Below, in pieces: positions 1-13,487 of a stretch of DNA of 64,000 nucleotides (the first letter of the stretch is position 1; the number at the start of each line of letters is the position of its first letter). The stretch is taken from positions 3,519,001-3,583,000 of the forward strand of contig JBBMOA010000022.1 of the NCBI GenBank assembly GCA_037954235.1. Reading direction: 5' to 3'. Source of the stretch: Aulostomus chinensis (lineage: Eukaryota; Chordata; Actinopteri; Syngnathiformes; Aulostomidae). The notes beneath the pieces are model-generated. The model was not told the DNA's origin, did no database searches, and saw only the letters and a program-made list of their open reading frames with translations. The position numbers and the translations under genes were made by a program.

Positions 1-2086
1 CATAGAATTAGAGAGTGAATGCAGGATGAGTCGCAAAATGTTTGACTTTTTTTACAGAAGCGAAACCGGGCATATTGTGAAAACAAATCAAAACCCAAGA
101 ACAAAGCAGAAACAGACTCTGCTTCGGATGTATTTCTCTCCTTTTACACATATTTGGAAAAATAAATATTTACTGCAGAGACACCTCATTAAAACAGGGA
201 CAATTCATTCTTTATGTTGTGAGTGCCCTTAAGTTCTCTGGTCACAAGTGAATTAGACTGTTGTAGCAAAATTCACTGAATTACCACGAATGGGTGAGAA
301 ACATGTTATTTTGCATTAATTACAAGCCTTTAAATGTGGCCACTGACACCGACTGACGACGATGGATAACAAAGGTTGGAAAAGTTGGTGCATAGAATGA
401 ACACTTGCATAAAGTTCGGTTCAAGAGTGTAAACTAAATAAAACCGCCTTTTGGGTGGGGGTGATAATGGTCAGTTGTTAAACCGTGATAAGTTTCACCT
501 TTTCTTTTTATCTATATGTACTTATCAATCGTCACCTAAACTACAGGAACAAATGAGCATGAAGTGGATCTCTCCTCAGACAGATTTCTCAGTGGTCTGT
601 TGGCTGTAGACTTTCAGCAGTACGTGCTACGTAACACCTGCTTAAACTAAATCAGTGACCATTGCCATGCATAGGCACAAGTGGCTTTGCATTCGTTGTG
701 CAGGCATTGCAAGAAGACGAGAACGTCACTCAACAGGAAGTTCCAGTCCAGTTACAGTTTGCAGTGGCTGATGTGGAACCAATGAAAACTCCATGGAGCT
801 TTGGAAGCTGCAGTTTGCCTATACTGAAGGCCCCCCCCCCCCACATTTTTTTCCCTTTTAACTCTCAATTCCATCTTGAGAGATTGCCAATGAATATAGA
901 ATTTTTTTTATGGATACTATAAAACTACTGTAATTTTAACTACAAAGTCGCAACTGGTTGTGTTGGACAGAAACATTGTCATCCGCCTTGAAGCACATAG
1001 CTGCCACATGTCAAGATGTCTTCTGATCCCTCTACGTTTGTTCTTGACAAAGGCGAGCTTGTTGACGATACTAGTTTTTGTGGTTCTCAGCTACTGATGG
1101 CAACCACATAAATCATTTTTTCCCCTCTTCATCTGGCTTGCATATTTCAATTGTGGTTAATCTCTCATGCAACGCACCTGTCTCACACTGCACATCATTA
1201 ATGGAATACATTCAGCCCCCTCACCAGCACCTTTCTGCATTTCACAGGACATGTTCTGTTAGTGCAATAATTCCGCATGGCAGTATGATCAGGAGCAAGA
1301 GGCCAGAATGTTGTCAAAGGAAAACGCAACATGTAACAACCTTATCATGCAACTATCATGGCCGTCCTCTCCCAAGGATGCTTTTTCCTCCCACCAAATG
1401 GACGTGTCACACTTGGACGCACAATTGAATCCCCAGTTGTGCCTCTATTATTTGATGGACTATCCTTTGACAGTTGGATCAGATATTATGAAACACTTTG
1501 GAAACAGAGGGACTCCTTCCTCTCATGCACTGACTTGCCTCTGCAAGCAGTTTCATTGATGTGGTTGGTGGAGACTGGCTGAAACCATCAGTGTAAGTAA
1601 TCTTATTATGGCTCTTGAAATTTTGCACATTTTCTTTGATTTGAGTGACAGCATCCTGCATCTGTTGCACATCACTGCAATTATCTGATGGAAACAGAAA
1701 TTTTGCTGACTCCATTCTTAGATGGAGTGGAGCCATCAAAGTACTCAGTGTTAAATTTCCCAAGGGATTTGCTTGACTGTCTTGGGCATTCTGAGGACAT
1801 TTTTGTTGAAATTACATTTCACTAATTCCTGTTCCTATAAGCGCCTCACCTTAGTGCACCTCCTGAGTGCTGTTTTAACGCTTGAATCTAAGACATGTTC
1901 TTTCACACTGAGATGAACCCTGAGGAGTTCCACCTTTGGAGTGACATCTGATGTGCTCTTAATTATCTAAGCTCTAAAGTTTCATTTTTCTAATAGCATT
2001 TGAATAACATGTTAAGAATGAAAACATTTGGCTAATAAGACATAGAGAAACATTTAAATATGATTTGTTCTGCTTTTTTTATGCAT
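1..2086. other. Gene-free stretch, possible upstream 3' UTR
   Basis: No open frame here has splice sites or family resemblance that I would defend. An AATAAA sits at about 437, so the first few hundred bases could be the 3' end of a gene lying to the left. Overlapping frames on both strands around 1300-1760 look like chance or very old repeat sequence. A run of C lies near 831-842. Confidence 0.4.
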
Positions 2087-2657
2087 TAGCGGTGTAACGG
2101 CACACAGTGTGAACTGAGAATTCCCTGTATGGGCCTTTGGGTTCTGCACACGTCCCTTCTTGTGTGGAACTAATTTTAAATTCCATATCTGCCCTAGCGA
2201 TTTCCAGCAATTCTGTTCAGGAGCGTTACGGTTCCTCAGTTATGATGGACTTGATAAATGGATCAAATGTAGGGTTTGCTTGTGTCTGTGCTGCAGACAC
2301 GTCCCTCATTTAAGATGGCATCATGCAAATATGGACGTTACTGGTAAAAAAAGGGGGGGTGGACAAGTGCAAATCATTGTTTTCTGTGGCATTCAACGTC
2401 TTTCATGAGCAGTTCACAACAAGCCAGAGCAACAGCAAATGTCCAGTAGAAAGTGATCCTCTTCTGTCATGCATGTCACATTTAATTTTCTTTGAGAGCA
2501 TTTATACTGATGCTTTTCATTTTGATGCAGCATTAGAGACAGAAGAAGCTATTTTATGTTGGGTTTTTTGCCACATTGTACCACAAATGTACTGAACTGT
2601 GGATTTAAAAAAAACGTAGGTTCTCAACCAGGATTTTTGTGTACCGTTACACCCCTA
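2087..2657. mobile_element. Non-autonomous hAT-like DNA transposon relic
   Basis: The left edge reads TAGCGGTGTAACGGCACAC and the right edge, reverse-complemented, reads TAGGGGTGTAACGGTACAC. These are terminal inverted repeats with two mismatches around a 571-base body without a transposase frame. The TAGGGGTGTAACGGTACAC end is a motif I associate with short hAT-type elements in fish. I see no convincing 8-bp target-site duplication, so the flanks have decayed or the ends are slightly off. Confidence 0.6.
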
Positions 2658-5415
2658 GTGTGTAGTAAGCTTACTTACTTGTACAACTTAAATTTTAAGA
2701 GAATTAAATCATTTTAATTTAAAAACTATCTTTCCATCCTTGTGTGGCTTTTGACATTTTTGCTAAGTAGAGAATTTCATCTACTTGGTTGTTTGTGCTC
2801 ATTTTCAGGGACATCACGGAGTGTTAAATTGAAATGTTGTTTGTGTTCTGTACATTTTTTCTTTGACAGGTTTGACCAGCTATAAAGATTAAGGACTAAG
2901 GAGAGATTTGTGGCTGTATAGCGTGGACTCAACAATGCTTGCGCAGCTACAACAGATTAACCTTGCGAGGCGGCTGGTTTTGTGAGATCACAACATCATG
3001 GGAGAAACAATCTTGTCACGCGATGCATTTGTGTCAGTCAGCACCCTCTGAGGAAGACGTGTGTAGTTTAGGCTTGAAGACGGCAAGACTGCTTGTTAGA
3101 AACGACAGTGGCAGCTCCCGAAGATGCTAGCATAGATGCTGATTTAGCATCAGATAGGCTTGGGTGGTATGTTGCTATTATGGTATATCAGGGTATTAAA
3201 AAGTCCAGATGGGAGCATTTTCAATACTGTCAATACCACAGATGCTCCTTTTCTCTTAAACTGATGTATGTAAGGTGCAGCAGCCACCAGTGGAGGGCAG
3301 GCACATGCTGTGTGATCTACTGGGGTGACAGGGAGGCAGGCGGTCAGGTAGGCAGCTCAGCGGAGAAAGATGGTGAGTGGTGTTATTAGCTATGGGGAAC
3401 ATGTGTCATATTCCACATACCTTGGTAAAATGTTAGAAGGGAATGACGGAATAAAAAAAAGATACCGCCCAAGCCTAGGATATCAGATATGTCAGAACTG
3501 GAGAGTATTTCTTTGAAAGGTGAGCAAAGAAAAGCACTGAACATGTCAAACCCTCTGACACATCGAGATTTCTGTCAATCCGATATCACTTGCGAGATCT
3601 GTGTTGGTCCCGTTGTTGCTTCAGGCAAAATAGTATTCGACCTTGTCGTAGTCAGGAGCCCTTTTGGGGGAAAAGTAGTTCTGGAACAGCAACCGTTCCA
3701 AAAGGTCCCCCTTTTCCCCCGAAAGCAATATGCATTTGAGCTGAGGATAAAAGTACTATGTTATTATGAAATGAAAAGAATTCATTACAGTGAAGTAGTT
3801 GTAAATTATTTTTATATTTGATGACTGGCAGTGTTTCAACAGTTTCAGTAAAACATTTTTTAGACCTACTAAATAATTTCTACAATGACGACTTCCTGTC
3901 AATTGATCGACCAGGAGCTCCAAATTCTTGTACTGCAGTACAGTACATTGGCAGTACTGTCCAATCAAGAGCAGCCAAGGATCACCAAGGAGCAAGATAG
4001 TTATGACAGTTTCTAATTGTCTGTCTCAGTCTTCCAAAGATCAGCAACAAGAGTCAAGGTAGTTATCTGCCATTTTCTCACCGCATATTCTTGATGGAAC
4101 GCTGAGCCACTGCTGTGTCATGTGTGATGCTTTGCACCTCTGGTGGAAACCAAACCATGATTAGAGAGCGGCTGCAAGCTGCTAGTTTTGCAACCACATG
4201 GAGGCTTTTAGGAAATGATGATGGGTGTTCTTGTTAAGCTTTTTTTCAACCCAACACTTCAAATGAATGGAAAGAAACTATTCCTAAGCGTCTCTACCGC
4301 TTATGGGCTGTTATTGATAAAGTTTGCATGAGGGTCTGTGTTCCTATAAAAGCAAGCTACTTGCTAATGCTAACGCTAGACAGCGTCGCAGATGCCTCAA
4401 TTGATAGCACACACTCAAATCAGGCAAAGAGCAAAACAGGCAGGCTACGGAGGAAACTGGGACCCAGGTGAAGTCAAGGTTAGTTTGTTTTTTAACCCAA
4501 ATTGATGACAAATCAAGTAAAGCAGAAGTAAAACCATATTTTCTCCTGCTTTGTGCACAGTTGTTCCACACAGCCACATCTTGCGTAAGCTAATAGTGAT
4601 TTGTTAGGAACAAGCTAACTCCTGCAGTAGAGTACAAGAGCAAGATACTGTCACATCTTTGTTTTTCTAAACTTCACTCAGTGTTTCAATTGTATCTGCA
4701 TGTTAGTTTGTGTCCAGCGCTGCTCTAGATATTTTGATAAGGTTATTTATTTAGACGACCACCTTCCCAGTATAAACAAACAGGGATGGATTGATTTATT
4801 GACAGAATTCCGTCCTGAAGGTGGCAGTATGCCCCCGGTGCTTCATCGGTTGCTATTACTTTCTTCAGGTTTTCCGTTTTCATTTCATACCAAACGAGAT
4901 AACGAACGTCAAGCAGAATGCCTTTGGTACGGCTGACCTAAATTCAAACACCATCTAAGAGTAATGGACAACTCCTTAAGTTTATCCAGATATTTATTTT
5001 AATCATATTTTGATCCACCTTAACTACACCCCCGTGATCGTTTGGTGTTTGACTCAGTATAAAACACCACAGCAGGAACCACGTAACCTGCGTAGAATGC
5101 CGGGCCTATTAGGGTCTGACTGACAGTGTACATGCCGAAGTACTTCAACTCCAAACTGCGTTACCTAGGTATTTCAGTTCAGCTTTTAAAAGTACCCTTT
5201 CCCAAAGTTATATTTTTCTTCAGGCCAAGTCGACAACTCTACTTGCCTGCATTATGTAATCATACAGAGTGTTAATTAAATGGGAAGCTTAAATCAATTT
5301 GAATCCCGACAGTAGTCAACCCTCTACCTGACTAGTGGCTTCGCCTCAACCCAAAAAGAGAGAGCAGACCCTGAACCCCACAACCCTAAACCTTACAACT
5401 CTGCGTGCATGCGCG

Positions 5416-5416
<1 letters not shown>
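2658..5416. other. Intergenic or intronic DNA without recognised gene
   Basis: No supported exon. The stretch is moderately AT-rich. A phrase near 2868-2890, reading as an acceptor followed by GTTTGACCAGC, recurs diverged near 6455-6475 (GTTTGACCATC). This hints at an old local duplication or paired non-coding exons. It also holds the hairpin listed at 3661-3725. Confidence 0.35.
3661..3725. repeat. Nested inverted repeat (hairpin)
   Basis: Arms CTTTTGGGGGAAAAG (3661-3675) and CTTTTCCCCCGAAAG (3711-3725) pair over 15 bases with one G-T wobble. Inside them TGGAAC (3682-3687) pairs with GTTCCA (3694-3699). It may be the core of a MITE or a structured transcript. Confidence 0.5.

Positions 5417-5456
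<40 letters not shown>
5417..5456. repeat. (AC)n microsatellite
   Basis: About 20 AC units following a GCATGCGCGC stretch. Alternating purine-pyrimidine sequence of this kind can adopt Z-DNA. The Cys-Val open frame crossing it on the minus strand is a repeat artefact. Confidence 0.9.
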
Positions 5457-5457
<1 letters not shown>

Positions 5458-8400
5458 ACAACCATGCAGCGAGGTGAAAGTGACCCAAATGCAAATATTC
5501 ATCTACGCTAAGGTTAAAGACGGCTGATATTTTGCAAAAGCCTACTAAGCAACTATACTCATTTTTCAGAGGGAAAAAAAAGGTTTCCATAGTAAACATG
5601 AAGTATTTGCACATAATGGGCTTTGGGCAACATTCTAATATAGTTTTAAGTAAATGCTTATTCCAAGATATTTCAACTTGATTGGATATTCAACAGTTGA
5701 TAGATGTTTTTTTTTAATTTTGGCTAAATATAGACTCTAACTTTAAATGATGAGCTCAATAAATCTGAAAAGCAATGATGATGATGTTGCAAAGCTTTTT
5801 AGGGCACTGGACTCTGTGTCAAGAAAGGAAACTGTAGTCCACGGTGCCACGTCTGCATTAGTCAGTCACTTTCAGCGGCGCCCGGTGTTCAGTTGCTGCT
5901 GGCACTGGTTTACAGCCACTGTGTTTGAGGAGGACTCGAATTCTCCTGGCGTTTCCAAGTTGGACAAGGAATGTTTAGCTAGATTAGTCTTGATGACGAG
6001 TAAGAGGCTGACATGGTTGACCGCCTCTGGAGATTTAGATTTAGATTAAACCTCTTTTACTTTTTTCTTTTAGTGAATGGATAGTGAAAGGTCAAACGTG
6101 AATGCTTGCCAAATTAGTAACATAATTGGGCAAAAAACAACAACTCCGAATTGTGAAGAATTTAAGCTGAATATGCAGTAAAGAAAGTTTTATAGCTATG
6201 TAATGTACCCAAGTATGTAGCAGGTCAATGTTAAAAAAAAAAAACCCAAAAAGAATTGGAATTTGGTAAGTGTTGATTTTGTTAGATATTTACAGTATAT
6301 GAAATATTTCATTGCCCGTGCTTCTCAGATGAGCATGTGAACATCACAACAGAGACTCGGATGAACATTTCAATTCAACTGGACTCGAGTGTAAATTTGA
6401 AAACTTGTGTTGTTATGTCTGTGTGTTGGTGTTGTGTGCAATTTGTTTTCTTTAACAGGTTTGACCATCTTTAAAGAAGAGAACTTTCCAAATCAAGAAA
6501 TTCAAAGTCTGTGGTAACTAGAGGTTTTAAACATCTGTACACTGGGTTAGAGTGGTTTCACTAATGAATCTACCGCTGAACATCCAAATTCTTCTTTTGA
6601 AAAAAATACACATTTATTGCTGATGCTGACTGAAGTGGCTGAGCTGTAGCTTGGACTGCTGCTTGGAAAGTTGGAAAATAAGAGCATCTTTCAGAAGTTA
6701 CATCGACTCGACAGTGCAAAGCGTATTTAACACTGATTACAGTTGTATAGTTGAGGTATGTCTCTCACGTACGAGTGCACATTTTTGGAATAGCAATGGA
6801 AATCCGATCTTGGACATCGACATTCTCAGAATTTCTTAATTAGACTCTGTGTTTCCCTCGTCATCGTTGATGTCTACAGGTTAAAAAAAGGACCTGTTTC
6901 CAAATTTCTCAAAAGTGATAATCTCTGATGATCTAAATTTATTGAAACTACTCGCAGAACTTCTTCAGGTTTCAATGGCAGCCACTTTATTCCTACGCTG
7001 AAAAAAATATCAGCCTCAAAAATTTTTCTAGAGGAAACAAGTGAGAAGGAAAATAACATGGCAGCCAGTCATGGTCTTGGAGAAGGTCAGAACACGGCTG
7101 ACCCCATTTGTAACCCCTAATGTAGTCCATCTTGTTGGAACAAAAGGGGCAACTTGACACCGAGACAGATTTAGTTTCCTAGTCATGATAGGTTAGTGAA
7201 GGGGCTCTGCAGTAGTCGAACATCAAAGTTAGCCCACAAGATTCAGTTATCCTGATGACGTAGGATCAAACCCTGGATGTTTCCTCTGCCAAACAATTTG
7301 GCTTTTTTCTTTCTTTCTTTCTTTTTTTGTCGGTAAAAATGTGATGAAAAACGTACCATTCTTTAAGTGAATTGAGAAGTCGAGCACAAAAGTGTTCCTC
7401 AGCACATCTTAAATGAGTCCTGTGAGGATCAGATACTGGTAGATATGTTACCTTTTGAAAGCTCTGACACTCAGAAAAGTTTCATTCCAAGATTTGTTTG
7501 AAGGTCGCCGCCTCGTAGTCTCTTTCATTTACTCTGCGCATCACTATGTGTAACTTTTGTTAAGTGTTGAAGAGAAACTTCACTTCTACACACACCTCCT
7601 CCTCTGATCACCAATCTTCGTGAGGCAGGAAGTCCTGTGCACCTTGCAGTTGGACCAAGAGTGGCATGTTGTGCCCGAGTGGTTGTGTGTATGTGTGTGT
7701 CAGTGTCTCTGGAAAACTGAGATGTGTTAGCTGCTGTCAGCCAGCTTGTCAAAGACAGGCTGCCCCAGTCCTTCTCTGCATTGGGTTACAGTGAGGATGA
7801 GTAGTTCTGCAGAAGTCAGTGGACAGTAAAGCCTGGACTTGTTTGCACTGCAGCCAGAGGTATGCTTACACAGATCAGCTGAACGAGTAAGGTAAGTGTC
7901 CCATCCATGTTTATACTACAAGATGAACAGTTCTCCCGTTACTGAACTCCTCTCTCTGTCCTGGCTCATGTCACGTCACCGCTGAAGGTGACATCTACAG
8001 GGCTTCTGGCATCACACTTTGGAAGAATGGCATCACAGTGCAGATCTTGGTTCCTCTACCCTTTTGTGTGTGTGAATGTGGCAAAGCGTTATAGATCGTG
8101 AAGTGTGTGTGTGGTTGTAGTACTGCCATGTATGTATGCATCACAGGTATGATGAATGACTGGTTGTGTCACAGTTTCAACATTCCTAACCACAGATGTG
8201 AAGTAATATTGGATTCCAGGTGTGGTTGAATTTTGGTTAAACCTCTGATCTTTCTAAAGCAGCCCTCTCCTCAGGAACCTTTGTATCGATGGTTGTTGGG
8301 TTGGCCTTGGGATATTTCTGTGCCCCTCATCTTGTGCGAATTTCTTTCCAAGCTCCATTTGGGGGGGGGGGGGGGATGTTCTGCAATGGAACCAGGCAGG

Positions 8401-9730
8401 TTGTGTCCTGATACGACCAGGGAAGTATGGAACCGACACAAAGCCCCGCGCTTCGGGCTCGGCGACCACATTCACATCCTGCATGAAAGCAACAAGGAAG
8501 CTCTTTGTTTTTGTTGGCACCTCATGTGTTAAATCACGTAGAGACAATTACACGATTGTACAAATATGCCAGGCACAAATTCTCGGATGCTGTATCCTCG
8601 CCTTGTTGTTATGGATCTATTAAACCACATTTACATCACAACACAATCCAAGATTCATGATGTCAAGTTGGAACACGTGACACTGGATTCGTATACCAAC
8701 ATTGGGATACAATCAACATCAAAACAAGTTCATACCGTACAAATATTTTGCACATGTTAGGGGGGAAAAAACATCCAGATTTTTGAAAATAATAACTGAT
8801 GATGAAACCCGCCTCATCTGAGGAGTTGTAGTGTTTCTGGTCGTATTGCCACGATTGAAGACATCAGCTTTCCTGTTCATTCTGGTTCCATCACCTTTTT
8901 TCTTACACATCTACAGTTCAACTCAGAAAAGCTTAGACTGTTGTCGACAACACGTGAACTTGATCGTTAGCAGAAGAACTTTCCAATCGCGGTGGGAAAA
9001 GAGTGCAACGTGCATCGCATAGTTTGGTACAGGTAAAGATATCCGGATCAGTCAGCAGTAATAGCTGCAACAAACCCGTCCCTTCAGAGTTCTAACGGGG
9101 TACTGACCCGGTCAGATCCCAGCTGCAGCATCGACCGCTGCGACTCCTGACTCCCTTTGTTTTTGACGTCACTAAACACTCATGAACGCGAATCAACGAG
9201 GTTGGGTTTTCTGTCGTTTTTACTGTTTGTGCTGCATTTCCCTTCCATCGTGGGTGGTTCTGGGTGGGATCATAAAGACTAAAATCTCCATGTTAATAGT
9301 CAGACACACATGCACCATGTGGAGTGTGTGTACCTTAATGCAGTGTAATCTTTTGTGTGTTTGTGTAGATGCTGGTGGGTTCCACTTTCTGTTGACTGAA
9401 GCAAATACTGACATGTAAAGGGATGATGGCCGTTTTCCTTCTGGTTTTCATGCATTTGAAGCATCACTCACATACTTCCAGATGGCTGTCCTTTCTGTCT
9501 CAGGCTGTGAATGGGAGATTTGACACTAAATCGGGACTTTGTGAAGACTCCATGCAGCGTGGTGTAGTCGAACGGCCAGTAAGCTCACAGCGCAAACCCA
9601 GAAAGTCTCGCTGATCTCGTGTACAGCTCAACATTTCCTCCATGAGTTTTCCCTCTAATACCACAAATCATACCACAATCCCAATATCAGTCAAAATACT
9701 GGCAGTCAGATACGTTTTTTTGGAAAGCGC
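5457..9730. other. No recognised gene; possible non-coding 5' exon
   Basis: No exon chain could be built. A very good donor, AAG|GTAAGT, lies at 7891/7892 after a stretch with several stops, so it could close a non-coding first exon of a gene running right (see 11090-11745). A CTTT tract is at 7305-7323 and a G-run at about 8350-8364. Frames around 8233-8547 overlap on both strands and are not credible genes. Confidence 0.3.
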
Positions 9731-10780
9731 TAGGAGAGAATATGCAGAAACGCACCACATTGTCAGATCAACCTGCTTCTCAGAGCGAGTGTCAAATCTC
9801 AACAGTCTCCATTCAGGCACTGGTACAGAGGTTTGAGACACGCTTCAACAACAGCCTCGAAGTAACTTCCTCTCAAGGGTCACCTGCTGACTCTCAGGAC
9901 AGAGCCTGTGAAGTGACACAGAGACGTCCAGGACACACACACACCTGAGCGGTTCATACCAGATGAAGCAAACATGGATGGACGTTGACATGCTGCGTGC
10001 TTCATGTTACTTAGGTTAACAGTCACAGGTCTTACTTGTTTTGTAGTCCTGCTCGACGCTGGTTAAACCTTTCTAACCTACAGTTTGGCACTTGCTTTCC
10101 TTCCCCTCTCTTCTCCGGATCTCTTCCTACTTCTATTTTGTTCTGCCTGTTCCACTTGAATGTCATGCCAGTAACCAGCAACTATTTTGAAGGTGCAGAA
10201 CCCAGTGACTCTGGCATTTTCCTCGTGTGGTATGTAGAGTTGTCATTTAGCTGTAGTGCTGCCTCCTGGAGTTAATGGTTCTCGCAAGTTCTGATGATCT
10301 TTGGAGAGGAAACAACGCTGTTCAGTCGCTGCGATGAATCAAGCCCTCGAGGCTGGTGAGAAATGTACTTGTCTGCACTGTGATCCATTGTAAGTTCTCA
10401 GTCCTGATTGGCCAGACTCTCTCCAAAGTCCTGTCTCAGAGTGTGATGCCAGAAATACCCTCGTGGCCTCTAAAGGCCTTGTCTAAAAGGGCTCTGCCCA
10501 AGGTCTGCAGGACTGACACTGCTATAACCGGGGCGACCTCGGAACAAGGTTCCTCACCTGTCAAGGAGCAGCTCCAGCTCTGTACCGGGTTTTGCAGCAG
10601 AACCCCTCGTGTCAGTATGAAATCCAGCTCACGTGGCTTTGTAGCAGAATGACGTTCCAGTGGATTGTTCTGAATGACGTCATGAATTTGTCTCGTGCCC
10701 CTGCAGTTTCAGAACAAATGAACCTGTTTCTCTGTGCTGAGGTGCTTCTCTAGAACTCTTTTAACCTCCTCGTTCTACAC

Positions 10781-10797
10781 GCACACACACACACACT

Positions 10798-10834
<37 letters not shown>

Positions 10835-10838
10835 ATTA
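10781..10838. repeat. (AC)n microsatellite, interrupted
   Basis: Two AC tracts separated by a CTC interruption. It produces a spurious Cys-Val reading frame on the minus strand. Confidence 0.85.
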
Positions 10839-11089
10839 ACAGTTTTCTTGTAATGCATGTCCCTATCATAACACCTCCACAGATTACATGTTGTGAACAT
10901 TTTCTTTTAATCTGCAGCCAATCACTCATGAAGCACACACCTACAGCATACTGTAGCTAGACTGGTTGTATTTTTGTTTTTGTTTTTAAAGATGGTGACT
11001 TCATACCAGTATGCCTCCTCTTAAGTTTGATGGTAAGAGCTTGCTGACCAGTTCACTACGAGGTCCTCATTGTTTATTTCTCGCCACAG

Positions 11090-11745
11090 GAACCTCGACC
11101 GGTCGAAGGAGGTTGAATCCCCAGCGGCGAACGACGGTAAGCTTTAACAGCGCCACAGAAAATGACTTTGCACGCAAGGCGTCCGCTTGAGTCAGAATTC
11201 ACCTTGATGAAAATAAGAATGGGCCCTGCATGGATGAGTCACTGTCATCTGATTGGTTATCAACCTTGTGATTGGCTGCCAGTGACGGAGGGTCTTTGCC
11301 TCGTTTCCTCCCATGTTGAAGGTAGAATGGAGACTGATGTGTGATAGAATGCCAGCGATGCAGGGGGACCCAGCAAGCGCTACGTTGCCAGGATGACCAA
11401 CACGTGAGTTCTTCAGCGCTTCATCCAGACATGGATGACGTAATTATAGGGAAACCTACATCACAGCCGCTCGTTTTTTTCCTTAATGTTCCACCTTTTT
11501 ATGCATGAAATATCATCATTGAGGAAATCCACAATCGACTGTCAAGTGATTATTTTCCTAGCCACTCTGACGCACATCCCAGGACCTATCGTTCCACGTG
11601 AACAACAAACAAGTTCTGGTTTTTGTTTTGTGTTGCAGAGCTGCAGGTGGTGGTGTACGTGCAGGAGCAGCCAGCAGAGGGCGAACCGCCTCATGTCGAG
11701 AGGACAGATGGACGCACTTTTTATTGCTTGAAAATTGAAAAATAA
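11090..11745 (+). CDS. Candidate last two exons of an unrecognised gene
   Basis: Two possible exons are visible. 11090-11136 lies between an acceptor (CGCCACAG) and the donor GTAAGC. 11639-11745 follows a pyrimidine-rich acceptor (TGTGTTGCAG). Joined, they read in one frame as an acidic tail containing DELQVVVYVQEQPAEGEPP and ending in LKIEK and a stop. The stop TAA at 11743-11745 lies inside the polyadenylation signal AATAAA (11741-11746), which fits a true gene end. Against it, a third possible exon at 11348-11403 would change the final frame, and I could not trace a coding chain upstream, although frames at 9742-9948 and 10404-10652 look partly protein-like. No family recognised. Confidence 0.28.
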
Positions 11746-11759
11746 AAAAACTAAAACCG

Positions 11760-12588
11760 GATTTTGGTTGTTTGTTTTTTTTCCGTCGGCTCGGATGATT
11801 GTCTCGTTTACAGCAGGAACATTTGAGTGAAAGTGCAGTCAAAAGTTTGTACCACAGCATCAACTAAAATCAACGCAGCATGCAGACACTGATGAGCACT
11901 CACGTGCGTTGATGACTACCTTCTCCACCTGTGACTAATCACATGATAAACCACCTCAGTGTGTCTCACCTGTCTGTGTTGAGTCCAGGCCAGTCACTGT
12001 TGAGACTGAAGGTGCAATGTTTCTGATCTCAGCGGTGACCTGAGTGTTGACTGTCACCCTTGGAGGAGGTCCAGCCCAGACGGAGCAAGACGATCCACAG
12101 GGCCGCAGCTCACTGGGGGGGAGGCTGTGCGTGGCTCAGGAACCTACCGACCAACAGGAAATAGGAATAACTAAGCTTTAAAATCAATTATTTCATCAAT
12201 TGGCCTTTGCTATGAAGGCCATGGGTAACATGCAAATCTTCCAACACACTTTTAGGAAGTAAAACGTTGAAATTACAACAATATGACGAGTGCTCGGGAA
12301 AACAATCAGGCCAGAAGCATTTATTGTCACTGTAAAGCACCCAACCAAGTTGCAGCCCAACGCCAGTACAGCAGTTATTAAATACATATCCAAGGTTCTG
12401 GGCATGAACAAATAGAAATTAGAAGAAAGAGAACTGTATTTAAATTATATATATTACATTTGCAGCAAAATATCAAAAGCGAAAAACTGATATTTGAAAT
12501 TGCACATGAAAGAGATGAAACTAACTGAAACGTAAACGACAATTAATGCACATTACTGTCTGTTAATTATCAACGATCTATATGTATG

Positions 12589-12620
<32 letters not shown>

Positions 12621-12622
12621 TG

Positions 12623-12656
<34 letters not shown>

Positions 12657-12660
12657 TATG

Positions 12661-12699
<39 letters not shown>

Positions 12700-13487
12700 G
12701 TATATATATGTATATGTATGTATATATATGTATGTATGTATATATATATATGTATATGTAGTGTGCTAAATTCTAAATTACTGAAGAACCAGGTGGAGGA
12801 ACTAGTTATAAAAATGTTATAAGTGATTTAGAATTATTTTGGGGGGGGGAGCGGATAGTAAATCTTAAGGAATTTACAATCTTTTCATGGTAAACAGACT
12901 CCAGATCAGTGATGCGGGATCAGATTTGATGTCAACCCATGTATTTTTAATGTAAAGTTATTGAGCAAAAAAAAACACAAAAAAATCACTAAATCAAATG
13001 CAGTATTAAATCATGTCGATTCCTCGTGTAAAGATATTTCAGCAGTGCAGCAACAAGAGCTGTCAACCTACTGAGCGTCTTCCCATCGGTCACCCTTGAG
13101 TGAGGACACCCAAGACCATCACCTTCATCATCATCATCATCACTTCCACCACGCTCAGCACCTGGCCTGTAAAGTGACCTGGGGAGAGAGGAAGTGCAGT
13201 GCGTGGTGTCCACCTGACCAGCTCCAGCCATTCATCATTCATGCACCTGAATCATTGATGGAGCTGCCGCCCACAGGTGGAGCGCTGCATCCCCCGTCTC
13301 CATTCACCCCCGCCCTCACCCCACCCCCCACAGGAGCCGCGGAGATTCAGGTCTTTATAGTTTCACCTGTGGGGGAAACATTTCCTCTGTGGTGTCGTTT
13401 AGAAAGTCACCAATATGCAGCCGGGTGGATCAGGCTGCACGATCAGAGTGGACTTTTAGGTTTGATTCTCCTCCAGGTGTCACAGAC
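11760..13487. other. Intergenic, with tetranucleotide repeat
   Basis: No supported gene. Contains the TATG/TA repeat at 12585-12760, a G-run near 12841-12849 and an ATC/CAT run near 13122-13141. The part from about 13240 becomes GC-rich and leads into the two-exon gene that follows; TTTATAG near 13354 may be a weak TATA-like element. Confidence 0.4.
12585..12760. repeat. (TATG)n/(TA)n compound microsatellite
   Basis: About 175 bases of mixed TATG and TATA units. The Tyr-Met-Val-Cys-Ile frame over it is purely repeat-derived. Confidence 0.95.

Noticed and set aside
8233..8547. Overlapping frames on both strands of about 100 codons
   Set aside because: Mutually exclusive frames with a G-run inside, no splice sites or family resemblance.
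11348..11403. Possible extra exon between an AG and a GTGAGT donor
   Set aside because: Including it alters the phase and gives a less convincing last-exon peptide; left out of the candidate model.
12586..12822. Open frame of Tyr-Met-Val-Cys-Ile repeats
   Set aside because: Entirely produced by the TATG/TA microsatellite; no splice context or start support.
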